Shown here: piece after piece, positions 12,036-24,126 of the stretch | How the letters are laid out: each line of letters starts with the position of its first letter | Position numbering within the stretch: the first letter of the stretch is position 1 | Assembly (NCBI GenBank): GCA_019916065.1 | Contig: CM034241.1 | Span: 3,727,062-3,791,061 of the forward strand | Direction of reading: 5' to 3' | Origin: Vitellaria paradoxa | Lineage: Eukaryota; Streptophyta; Magnoliopsida; Ericales; Sapotaceae | DNA length: 64,000 nt | Position numbers and translations under genes: made by a program | The notes under the pieces: model-generated | Database searches by the model: none | Seen by the model: the letters and a program-made list of their open reading frames with translations, nothing else | What the model was told of the DNA's origin: nothing

Positions 12036-15000
12036 TTAAGCAATAGCGGAAGAGAATGCTTTCTCTATCTGTAGAATGAGGAATAGAAACCCAGCCACAG
12101 CGATGACAACTGCAGCAAGCATGGCCACTAACATCGCCCGCAGCTGAACGTATGGGCTTACAAAAAACACCACAGCAATTGAAGCACTCTGCCAAAGCTT
12201 GAACTGTGCAAATGCTCCTTCCTGTACTCAAGAATTACATTCAAGATCATATATACACTAGCAATGACCCGTGCATAGGATACTTTGAACAAAATTAGTA
12301 TTAAACTTTTTAACAAAATTAGTATTAAATTTCTTATATAATTAAAACTTTGGGCAAAAATTTTAAATGAAAAAATTACGATAACCCATAGGTTTTAATT
12401 TTTTTTCCCTCCAAAACTTTAAGTCCTAGCAACTACTACATGTGTTTTAGCATCTCAAGCACGATAAAAGAAAAAACAAATTATGGTACTTTAATTGGAA
12501 ATGCCAACTTCCTAAAAATCATAATTTGACGGAATTTTTAAGTTAGTAATTTTGATTTTCATATGATCTCCATCATTAAAATATGATGAAATTTAAAATG
12601 TCCAAGTCGTTTTGTAAGATAGATGATAGTAGAGTCTACTAAAATAAGAATTGAGCGGAAAGTTTAAAATATAAAAACGATCTCAATCGTTGAATGAAAG
12701 AAAAAAAAAATTCTTAGCCGTTGGATCTTAATTGTGAAATGAACATTTTTAAAAACCGTTCAGTTTTATTGTATAGAAGATTATACTTATATATATATAT
12801 ATATATGTTGTGGAGAATCACTTCAATTTTTTATGCAAGTGTATCTAAGAAAGAACAATGAAGACATTTAAGGACAACTACCCCACTATATGAATGAATG
12901 AAAAATAAATTAAACATTGGCGTATGCAAACAATAAAGCAGCGTTTGAATTAAGTATTTATCAAATTCTCAAAGCTGAACTAAAAGCATTTAATGCTCAA
13001 CACTGTGGGGACATTTCAAAAAGAGTTCATGCAGCCAAGGAGTATTTAGAAAGAGCCCAAGCAAAGCTATATTCCTTAACCCCCGAGACATTGCCATCAT
13101 GTTTGAAGAAAAGCAAGCCTTGGAGGCCTATACTCACCTTCTTCTAGTCGAGGAGGTTTCCTTTAAACAAAAGTCCAGAGATAATATGATTAAGTTGGGA
13201 GAGCAAACTACTGCATATTTTCACAGGAAGGTTAAAGCTCACAGGTCCAAAAACAAAATAATCTCTATTAATGATAAGCAAGGCTTAAGGCATCAAAACT
13301 ATCAAGAGATTAAAACTATTATCGTGTAGCACTTCAAAGATCTTATGGGCACTCCCACCGACTATCCAAATGATGACTTCCATGTAATTAAGAACATTAT
13401 GTCTACCAGAATCCCTGACATATTACTTAATGAACTAGCTACTGAAGTATCTCATGATGAAATAAAGGCCACTCTCTTCTCCCTCCCTAACCACAATGCA
13501 CCTAGCCCTGATGGTTACACAGTATATTTTTTCAAGGAGACTTGGGATATTGTTGGTGATGACTTTGTTAAAGCCCTCCAATCCTTCTTCAACTCGGGCA
13601 GACTGCTAAAAGAGGTCAATTCTAGTGCCATTACTTTAGTGCCTAAAGTTCCCAATCCTAATTCCATGGGAGATTATAGACCTACTTCTTGTTGTACTAC
13701 AATCTGCAAATGTATTTCTAAAATACTCGCTAATAGATTGCAAAAGATCCTCCACCTGATCATTGGTCCTTACCAAGCTACATTCATTAAGGGAGATCTA
13801 TTTCAGACCAGATTTTGCTCATGCAAGAACTTGTAAGAAATTACCACAAGGGTGGAATGAGCCTAAGAAATGCACTTAAGATTGATCTAGCCAAAGCCTT
13901 TGATTCTATTGCTTGGAATCTCATCTTGAATATCCTTAAAGCATTGGAATTGCCAGTAAAATTCAGAAGCTGGATCGAGGCATGCATTACTTCCCGAGCT
14001 TCTCCATCTCTGTTAATGGCTCCCTTGAAGGTTATTTCAGAGGTGCTAAGGGACTAAGGCAAAGTGACCCTATCTCCCCTTATTTATTTATTCTTATAAT
14101 GGAATTTTTCTCTAGGCTCTTTGCTAAGCACATTAGTGAAGGCAAATTCAGCTATCACCCTAAATGCAAAGATCCCATCACAAGCCACCTTTGCTTTGCT
14201 GATGACTTGTTTATCCTTTGTACACCTGATGAGCCTTCCTTCCTTATCATCAAGCATACACTTATGGAAATTCATAAGTTCTCTGGACTCCTTCCAAACA
14301 AATCAAAGAGTAAAGTATTTATTGTTGGACTAAATGAAGATAGGAAGTTGCTCCTTTGTTCTATCCTTGGATCTCAGTTGGGGGATTTACCAGTAAGATA
14401 TTTGGGAGTGCCATTGATTTCTACAAAGCTAAAATCTACTAATTACCCAGGACTCATAGACAAAGTGTTACAAAAAGTGAAGAGTTGGTCAAGTAAAGCC
14501 TTATCCTATGCTGGCAGACTTCAACTAATTAAGGCTATTCTGTTCAGCGTCTAAATATATTGGTGCTTGCATTTCATTTTGCCTAAGAAGATTTGCACAA
14601 CACTTGAACAAACTTTAAGTTGTTTTCTCTGGTCTGGTTCTGAACTTAAGGCAAATGGCAGTATGGTTTCTTGGGAGATTATTTGTAAGCCTAAGAAAGA
14701 GGTTGGCCCAGGAATAAAAAAGATTGATGAGTGAAACAAAGTCGCTATGCTAAGGCATATATGGAATCTTTGCTCAAACAAACAATCTTTATGGTCCTCA
14801 TGGTGTAGGAAGCAACTTTTGAAAGGTAAGGACTTTTGGCAAGTGAAAACCCCTCAAGACTGCTCTTGGACTTGAAGACAGCTTCCCAAGCTAAGAGTCA
14901 TAGCAATTTAATTCGCCAAATATCACAGGCAAAGGCACTACTGCTTCCCTATGGTTCAGTAACTAGCATCCTCTTGGCCCACTTGTTCCTAAGTATGGCC

Positions 15001-18000
15001 TAAGACTAACCTATGATGCAGATATTCCTCTAAATGCCAAAGTTTCTACAATTATTTCCAATGATACTTGGTCTTGGCCTTTTCCCATTACCTGGGAGCT
15101 AATGGAGATCACTGCCAACTTGCCAGATTACTCCTCAAGTAGCAAGAACGATGACAGATTCATTTGAAATGTAGCCAGCAATAACTCTTACTCAGTCTCA
15201 GCCACCTGGTTAGCCCTCAGAGAATCCAAACCCATAGTTCACTGGCATAAGATCATATGGTTCTCCAGTTGCATCCCTCGGCACAACTTTATTTCATGGT
15301 TGGCTATTTAAAAAAGACTTGACACTCTGAATAGGCTTATTAAATGCGGCATTACGAAACGCCAAAAATGTGTCTTATGTGATAGAGAAGATAAAACTAT
15401 AGATCACTTGTTCGTTTCTTGCTCCTATTCTAACAAAATATGAAGCTCGATATGTCAACTACGCAACATCCAAAGCCAGAAGAAAAGTTGGGAGGAAGAG
15501 ATCCAGTAGGCCTTAGGCAAATTTAGCAAGAAAACTTTTGCAGATAGCTTATGCAAACTCGCTTGGTCTGCAGTTATATACCACATCTGGCTGGAGAGAA
15601 ATGCTAGAGTATTTAAAGGAGTACGGGTCCATGCAATGTATAAACTTAAAACCAAATGTACTTTTGATGATAATAATCTATGTTTGAAATGGGAATCCCA
15701 ATTATTGTAAATAGATGATTGTAATTCTTTTGTACATCGGAGGTATATTCCTTAGACACTTGTAAATTTATCCCCATCAATCCAAATTATCTTATTTACC
15801 CAAAATATATATATATATATATATATATTTATCAAATGAAAAGAAAAGAGAAAGGGATCTAAAATTTCCATTCTTAGTTGGTTTGCAATAGAAAATGGAA
15901 AGCAAAATGTACAAGATTTAAGATATTAAAAATAATTAAATTTGAAAATTAATTTACTAATGAATGACTTCTATTTTCTGATACTTTTGGATCTATTCAA
16001 ATAAGGACAAGTATTTGAGATTTCATATTTCCTCCCCTTTTTTCTTTTCCTTTTCCATTCACCTCTTTTCCTTTGCCAACTCCTTATTCCACACGCACCC
16101 TAGAAAAACTAACCATCTGCAAGTTACAATCCATTGGTGGGACAAGCCTTAGTTAAACAATAGCCCTCAGTTTCCTTACTGAACTCAAGTTGGTCTGCTG
16201 CCTGGATGTTTCCTCACTTCTTACCTCAGACAAACCTCTTACCTCAGACAAACCCAAGGCAGAGTTTGTCTCTTAATACTGGCACTTTTTTTTATTCATT
16301 TAATTAAAAAGATCCTGGAATTTTATAGTTGCATACCTTCACTTAACAAAAACTTTTAATTAAGGACCTGTTTGGAGCTCCAAAAAAAGCCGAAAAATTT
16401 TAAAAATCTCTACATTTCTCTACAAAACTTTTCCCACCTCAAATTACGTGAATCTCTATAAATCTTTATAAATTTAGATATCTCTACAAATCTCCATAAT
16501 ATTTTCTAAAATCCTAATAAATTTTTTACAAATTTCAAAATGTGTCTGCCAAATCCGTTTAAATGAACAAAAATCTGTTCGAACGAAACTATTCATCTCT
16601 ATTTTTTGTAGTTTGTGGTTTACACTCCAAATGCCAAAAAGCAACCCAAACCACATTTTATCTCAATTTTTTAACCCCAAACGGGCCCTAAGAATCCATA
16701 AGAGGGGTTTCAAAGGGTAAGATGTGCATTCCTCGTGTATGTTCTAATGTGAAAAGGGGAAAAAGCAAAGAAAAAGTGCAAACACCAAACCCACTAAAGT
16801 TTAAGCAATCATCCAGCAAAAATTTACATATGATAGTTACATCCTAAATAACATATTAAATCAACAAGAATGGGATGTGCTACTAAAACTGTGGTTAAAA
16901 TTACCACATTATTCTTTGCATGACTAGAATGCTAGGTTTTGAATTGTGGAGATGTTAGGAAAAAGTCAGGCTACAGAAAGCTAAGTGCAAACAAAGAGAG
17001 ATTATTACCGTGTCATGCTTAAAGAGAATCCCCAGCAAAGCACTAATCTGGGTATTGAATACTCCATCACCTGTGCCCAATAAGGCCGCAATGAGAAGGG
17101 GGTATAATGTGCCAAGTACTCCACCAGTCACACTGCATAATTACACAATGAAACAATAACTGACAAAAGGTATTACAGCTTTGAGTCATATTACAATTTC
17201 AAAGATTCTAATTTCAGAACTACTGGTGTTGAGAAGAGAGCTGACCTATACTTCAGGAGAAGCCAGAGCAGTACAATAAACTGAATAAAAGCTCCAGCAG
17301 AAACAAATAGAGTGATTGACTTGAGCCCAGAGGTAAGTCGACCCACACCCAGTGAACACTGACACAAGTGGCAAATATAAACCGAGTCTGAAAAACTCAA
17401 TGATTTTAAACAAGCAATAAATTTTACAACAAAAAAATGGTCATCTAACTTTTAGCAAGCTTGGGATAGAAGAACATCTATATCCTATGCCACTTTAACG
17501 TCAAACATTTTCTTAGTATATACAAGGCTAATGATGATAGGAGGAATATGCAGATCATAGGAAAATAAGATCATGAAAGAAAGCACAGGATATATGATCA
17601 TCCATCCTATTATTAATACAAAATACCAACAGGGCGATAAGTATGGTATCTTGTTGCAAACACATAACTGATAAAATAAAAGGTACCGTAAAAAATACTT
17701 CTCAATACCCATTTGCTGCATAAAGGGAAGGGTTTATGAGAATGAAACGTGTTCACCTGTAAGTTAATCTTATTTCAACCCATTTCTCCAACTCAAAAGC
17801 ATGAACGAGACAGAGAAAATATATCTCGTCAAAATTGATGCACTTGAAAAGGAGAAAAGCTACTGTAGCTGTGAGCTCATTCATTTAAAACATTTCATAA
17901 AGCTATCACTTCATCTCGTCAAAATTGATGCACTTGAAAGGGAGAAAAGCTACTGTAGTTGTGAACTCATTCATTTAAAACATTTCATAAAGCTATCATT

Positions 18001-21000
18001 TCTGCATTGCATTCTTACTATTGCATCAAAAGCTCCATACACTGCCATAGCACCTCCTACGCCAGAAACTCCAAGTGCAGGTTCCACAATGTCCTTAGTG
18101 AATTCAGCCCTAAATGGTAAAATGCATATCATGCTTAATGAAGGAACAATTGCAAAAAAACAATGCACACAGCACAAGAATTAAACAATCAAATGATAAC
18201 AACATGTAATGTCATAAGTTAATGAAAAATTACCATACAAATGCTTGTTGTAAACCTGAGTATGCAATAAGGGGGATTATTAACAACATTCTTAAATCCA
18301 ATAACAGAGTGATGACAGACTTCCACAAAGAAACCATAGAAGAGCAGAAATTGTCAGAAGAATCTTGTAAACCCATGTCTCCCTTAGCGTCCCGCTTACT
18401 TAAGAAGCACATTAGTATGGTACCCAAGGTCATACTACAAAGGAATACAACAAATAGTAATGTTGTGCCACTGGTAGTTCCTCCCTACAATGACGTGAAG
18501 TAAAACAAAATCAAAATAAGTGTTTTGAAAGAAATCTACAAATGCTTATAAATTTCCACAACTAAAATGCAAGATAATGATATGACATTGTCCAATAATG
18601 GTATGCTTTGGACTGCAAATTATCAAGTGGAGAAGGGGATAATCACACTTCACCCAATTAGGGTTTGGCAAAAGAGCACATGACCTCCCTCTAGTTTAAA
18701 AATTAACACATAACTCCTTGTGATTTGAATTAAAGTGCAAATTTGAAAGCAAAATTTTACAAACATGAATGGATAAAAGTATATTTTTTACTTATTTTTA
18801 TGTTGAAATGAAAAATTTTTTTCAATTTTTAAAGAGATCCAATACAAAATTCATAGACAAATTTGCTTTTATTTTTCTCAACAATGTCTTTTTTCCCAAT
18901 CATATCTGAGCCATAATAGCACGTAAGGTACAAATCTAGTTAAATTTAACAAATTCAATCAATTTTGCATCTTAATCCAAACCACAACAGGGTCATGACT
19001 TATGTGTTAATTTTTAAACCAAAAGGGGATCATGTCCAAACCCAAAGAGATAAAGCATAATTATCCTTTTTCCCCCCTGGGAGGAAAACCAAACCTTTTT
19101 AGGGCTGACATACTGTTGAATTTTCCTATTGTGCAAGAGATAAAAATTTTGACATTAAAAAAAAAAAAAAAAATTGTCCAATAAAGAGCTTCCTGGTGAT
19201 ACCAAATTAAAACCCAGATAACAACTTCAAGAAATTATTTTCAAAATTTAAGCACATAACATAGTACGTTTAGCACTTTTGTCGTGTATATTGATAAACA
19301 TTCACACTACCACAAGGTCCTCATTTGTCCTACAATAAATGGTTTAACAGTTGCAACTATTGGACAAATGCATTAAATAATCTAGTCCATTTTCTTGGAT
19401 AATACCAAGATAGCATCCACTAAAAAATTTATTGAGTTACAAATCTCATTTGTATTTTATAAAACAATCCAAGAGCTTATATAGATAAAGAAACACACTA
19501 GAGGCTTCTTTATTTTGTTTATTTTTTATCTTTATTGTTTTATTAATAAAATTAATTAAACAAATGAATGCCAAAGAGGAGACTCTGTCCTTGCACGCTA
19601 AGCATATCTGGGAGTTTTAGACTTGCAAAGAGATCAAGAAAAGAAATATTCATCAAAGTTTCTATACCCCAACGTGTGCACATGATTATGCAAAAGACAA
19701 AAGGACCCCCCCCCCAAAAAAAAGGAAATAAGAACAATTCCCTTTAAATAATAAAAGGGACTCATTTAATGTCTTCCTTTTTTTGGGGGGGGGGGTTAAT
19801 GCTTACTAACAGCTAGACTGCATTATAGATGCAAGAGAAATTTTATTTCATTAAAGAATTTGCCAGTACCATGAAGTTTTGGTTGTCACGCAATATGATG
19901 CATGCCTTAATATAAACACAATAATAATGATCTAGTACTTGTAACATAAACAAAAAGATTGGCCAGTGGCCACACAAATCAAATATTGGAATTACAAGCG
20001 TGCACATACCGTTCCATCACCCAACAGAGCAAGAGAGAGAAGGTTTCCAATGAACTGCAAAATTCAATTAAAAGTGAAGACTGATAAATATTTGTACAGA
20101 AAATTCAATTACAAGCATGCATACACTGGCAAATATCTGTACAGAAAATATGCAAAAACAATAAAAATGAAGATATTCCTATTAGACCAGCAGATGGTTG
20201 AAATTGTCAGGAAAAGTAAAAGTTATGTACCTGGTGACTAGCAAACATTCCCCAGAATTCTCCATTGAAGTTACCAATCACAGTTCCTTCGTGTAAATTG
20301 CAATCATGTGCATGACTACGTGCAGTGGAAGTAAGGTATGTCCCCTAATAGACCAGAAAATGATTACGGAAGTAAAATAGCTTCACTGCATCAGATTGAA
20401 AATTGAATCAAATCTAAAAGATGGAGATGCACCTCTGCAACCCATATTATTGAAGCAGTAAATCCCAGGTACAAGGAAGCTGGCACCATTGTATACCTAC
20501 AGGAAGAATCACACAATTTTCAAAAATATATATTTTGATAATTAATATTCAATTATAAAGGCACGAAAGGAATGCCACCCGTGCACAATAAACTAGGATT
20601 TAAGATCCACGCTCTCAACAAAGACCAAAAAATTATCCAAATCTGGCTTGACACTACCCATAAGCCAACTATACAAAATAGAGAGGAAATTACTCATCAA
20701 TCAATACAAAGGGACCTTTAAATCTTGAAACAATCTTCGATCCATTTCCTTCCAAATCAGCCAACACAAAGCAAAAGGAATAATTCTCCGTACTTTCTTC
20801 CAAGTTTTATGAACTCTTGCACCCGAGCAAGATCCAATTGCTGTTTTTAGAACCCCAGGAAATGCCCATGGCATACCAAAACGAGATAAAGCCAAATTCC
20901 ACACCTCCTTTGCCCATTCACAGTTTACAAAAAGATGATCAACCGACTCACTCTTGCATTCGCAAAGGCAACACCAATTGCCAATATACCAGCCTCTCCC

Positions 21001-24000
21001 TATAAGATTATCATTTGTTAGAATTTTACCATGCACCAAACACCAAACCAAAAAAACCAACCTCTGGAGGAGCCATGGCAGACCAAATATAGCTCCAAGG
21101 GAATAAGAGTTATCTACTAACAGTCATCGCACCACAGAAAGACTAAAATGTAAAAACCCTAGCCTTTGTCCCAAACCATTTTAACTATCCTCCCCTTCCC
21201 CTAACTGCTGTGAATACAACAATTGAGAAAGATTTAGATAATTTTCAATTTCCCATTCTTGAAGATTTCTTCTAAAATTAACATTCCGAGTCCCGTCCTG
21301 CCCCATCAACAATTGACTACCCTGGCTTCCTTATTAATTGCCAATTCAACTCACCCCTAGCCACGCGTGATTCCAGATTGAACTTGATTACCCCTTTCCA
21401 ACTTCAACCGAAAAAAAAAAAAAGGAGTATGCTTTAGGAATTCTAGTAGTACCTTCCTAATTCCTTTCCATAAACTAATCCCAAATGCACTCAATTTTTC
21501 AAATATATATAACCTCATCAATTTTTTTTTTGGTAGTTAACCTCATCGATTTGATGACCAAAATATGGATCCTGATACACCTTTTCTCCTCCTTTGTTTA
21601 TTTTATAAGGGTGAGGAGGAGGGAATATGTGATGAAAGGATGAATTGTCAAAAAGATTTAATAAAATAAATAGAATTTTTCATGGATATGTTGTATTTCT
21701 ATGTATCAACAGCACATAAACTGAGGTGACAAACACCAAATGCATATGTGGGTTCAAGCCATACAACAGCCACCTTAATAAAGTACGGGACAAGTTAGGT
21801 CTATATCTAGTCCCACTACCTAAGAAGCATGGATACAAATATAAGATAAGGATACGAATACAATAGGGGCATGGACACGGATACAACAACTTATTAAAAT
21901 AATAATAAGAATACGGACACAGTAGAGATACGGCCAAAAAATATAAAGTTTATATATCTTTATTATCCATAGATGCGAATATAACATCCACAATAAAACT
22001 AATTCAACATATAATTCAATATACAAAACATAACAACAACAAAATAGAAGTTAAAAGATTTTATAATTTTAAGAGTTTCGACCACCCAAATCTAAATTTG
22101 TCTTAATCATATTTTTGAAAAAAAAAACGATAAAATAATAGGACACGCCACTATCTCAGAGTGTCCGAGAAATATGTGTGTTTGATTCATGTCGGATACA
22201 GATAGCGATACGGTACCTATTTTGAAATATCCACCACAATAAACAAGGACCCACTCTAGTTTAGCTAATCATAACCTTTTCACAACCACTTGAGTCAACT
22301 ATATAGATCTTGTTTTTCCATTCCACTTGATCAAGCACTATAAAGCAAGTTAATGCTAACATGTCTTTCTTCATTAAATTTAGTTTGGACTCCCTTTCCC
22401 TTAGCATTATCACTAAATATGAAATGTGAATGGTATTACTTCTCCTAATTGAAGCTCTTCTGGCCCTTTATTGTACATAAACAAACCATCTTAATCATTT
22501 TTCCCCCTATTATATCTTCAACCACTAGTACCTTTATGGATTTGCCATCTCACAAATTTGTTCATTTTTAAGTATAGTTTTTGTTCATTGTTAACTCTTT
22601 CTTGATTACCCAACATTTTGTACCATTAAGTGTTGCTAGTCTTGTATACACTAATAGAATTTTCCTTTTAATCTCATGGGCATGGTTGGATCACTTCAAA
22701 TACTAATCCTTCATTTGGTCAATCATTCTATAATTCTACAAGCAAAATGAACACCACTCCCCCCCCCCCAAAAAAAAACAAAATAATAATAGTAATAATA
22801 AATAAAATAACACATACACACAAAACATGAATGATCAAGCTTAGACATTAAAACTATTCTTTGTCACGTATTTATTTACCTTCAGTACTAGCTCTTCATT
22901 CATATCACAACTTTTAGTAAGGTTGAACTCCACAATTCTAGAGTCTATCCAAACTTTTAATTTATCATTTACCCCCTTTTATTTCATCCATTAAAATAAT
23001 ATCTCGTCAAATGGCATATAGAATCTCACCTTGTATATTTTAATCAATTCAAGCATAACTAGAATACACAAAATATATGTCTAATGCAGATCCTTGATTT
23101 ACACCTACGATGTAAGAACAAAACTAGTTTCTCAAAGATTATCCCACATTGTTCATGGGCTCAGTTCTCCATCAAACAGATTTTTAATAATTCAATATAA
23201 CTACTCTATCCTCTTTCTTTATCAAAACCTACCATATTATATATCTAGGGATCATATCTTGTCATAGATGACGCTGGGTAAAGTCCTAGTCTCAGTTTGC
23301 CTCAGCAATTAAAAGGCTGGGACTCTTGTGGCAATTCAAGGTTCAACTTGCTAGATTTTTATCACGTGTACAATCCTTATATGCCCCACCCCCCCCCCCA
23401 CACACACACACAGAATCGGTCATTATGAGGGAACATTTCTATCCGCAACCGAGAAACTATCACCTCAAAAGTCAAGTAATTCACAGAGAGAATTTTTTTG
23501 GCAATACTACAATAAAAAGAGCTTTATAAGCTCCATCTTTTTCATCCCTCATTTCTGTCTAATTTATATGTAATCAAATTGATAATTTTAAATTATCAGT
23601 CAAAGGAAACCTAGAAAACATGTTTACCTTGCAATAAATTAAACTAATTTAGTAATGATAGGAAACTCATTACCATGTCGGTTTCAAATTTGCTGCTATG
23701 AATAACCAGTACCCAGTAGTCCCAAGAACAAGAGCATTTTTTGACCCCAGATACCGAATCACGAAAGAAGCAACCAAAGAAAAAACAGTAAAAGACGAAT
23801 ACAAAATCCCAAGCGAAATATTCCCTAAATCTTCCTCCTGTAACCAAAATTCAAATGAAAATTAATCAAAATCCATCCCTAAAAGAAGCAAGCAAATGTT
23901 CAATTAATCAAATTTTGCTTCCCAAAGCAACAAAATTACTTCCAGAATGGAAAAAAGCGGAATTAGAACTCACGTTATTGATGGTAGTCTCCAAATTCTG

Positions 24001-24126
24001 AGCAGCACCATAAGCCAAGAAAATGAACAAGAACGCGAAGCTCAGAAGATGCACGTCTCTGGTATGGCTCTTCGGTTGGGTTTGTGTATTCGAGAGTTCA
24101 GCAACGAGTGGTGCCTCTTCGTCCAT
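12036..24126 (-). CDS. UNC93-like protein 3 (10 exons, 434 aa)
   Basis: Exons in transcript order: 24126-23974, 23837-23674, 20496-20433, 20344-20231, 20054-20010, 18484-18234, 18109-18019, 17358-17246, 17132-17009, 12221-12036. All introns are GT-AG and the phase holds over 1305 nt. The protein begins MDEEAPLVAELSNTQTQ and is mostly hydrophobic, with roughly 11-12 likely membrane segments in an MFS-like fold. Family landmarks are YGAAQNLETTIN (39-50), NLHEGTVIGNFNGEFWG (143-159), SGVGGAMAVYGAFDAI in exon 7 and EGAFAQFKLWQSASI at the start of exon 10. The length fits plant UNC93-like proteins (about 430-460 aa). Family knowledge: animal UNC-93 regulates a K+ channel, and plant members have been linked to K+ homeostasis and stress tolerance. 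The substrate is not readable from sequence. The terminal intron (12222-17008, 4.8 kb) carries an antisense LINE and a MITE. Confidence 0.94.
12912..15830 (+). mobile_element. Decayed, 5'-truncated LINE (non-LTR retrotransposon)
   Basis: Plus-strand frames between about 12915 and 15710 spell a LINE ORF2 with several stops and frameshifts. The reverse transcriptase core includes SPDGYTVYFFKETW and LVPKV near 13500-13660, DLAKAFDSIAW near 13890, GLRQSDPISPYLF at ~14052, the CFADDLF box at ~14190 and a thumb region to ~14550. A zinc-binding domain (CVLCDREDKTIDHLFVSC) lies at ~15370-15420. The endonuclease region is missing, so the copy is 5'-truncated. The 3' UTR (TTTGTACATCGGAGGTATAT...) ends near 15800 in an A/TA-rich tail. 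It sits in the last intron of the UNC93-like gene, antisense to it. A 3'-end relative lies at 49930-50217. Confidence 0.9.
16364..16688. mobile_element. Tourist/PIF-like MITE
   Basis: The left end GGACCTGTTTGG follows TAA (16361-16363). The right end CCAAACGGGCCC precedes TAA (16689-16691). This gives an inverted terminal repeat with two mismatches and a 3-bp TAA duplication. The element is 325 bp, non-coding, and lies in the last intron of the UNC93-like gene. Confidence 0.7.
17823..18002 (-). repeat. 90-bp tandem duplication in UNC93-like intron
   Basis: ATCTCGTCAAAATTGATGCA and the following sequence occur as two direct copies, at 17823-17912 and 17913-18002, with only a few mismatches. 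The second copy ends 17 bases from exon 7 of the UNC93-like gene. The 90-bp period keeps a frame open on the plus strand, but this is intronic. Confidence 0.85.
20640..21410 (-). mobile_element. LINE fragment with reverse-transcriptase zinc-binding domain
   Basis: The minus-strand frame 21060-20701 reads VWCLVHGKILTNDNL, then CCLCECKSESVDHLFVNCEW, then WKKVRRIIPFALCWLIWKEM. This is the C-terminal zf-RVT region of plant LINE ORF2. Just upstream, another frame reads FPWSYIWSAMAPPEV, so the copy is frameshifted. It lies in intron 2 of the UNC93-like gene, in the same orientation as the gene, and its sequence differs from the LINE at 12912. The boundaries are approximate. Confidence 0.75.
21700..22245. 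repeat. Possible dispersed retroposon-like repeat
   Basis: The sequence has many GATACGGATAC-like words, a CCTAAGAAGCATGG block near 21820 and a GTGTCCGAGAAA block near 22160. This arrangement is common in short dispersed plant repeats. There is no coding capacity, ends are not defined, and it lies in intron 2 of the UNC93-like gene. The classification is a guess. Confidence 0.3.

Noticed and set aside
12025..12231. Cys-rich minus-strand frame MSTGRSICTVQALAECFNCC
   Set aside because: It is the wrong frame of UNC93-like exon 10; the in-phase frame gives EGAFAQFKLWQSASI.
17801..18184. 127-codon plus-strand frame with duplicated peptide
   Set aside because: It is antisense to the UNC93-like exon 7 and the 90-bp intronic duplication.
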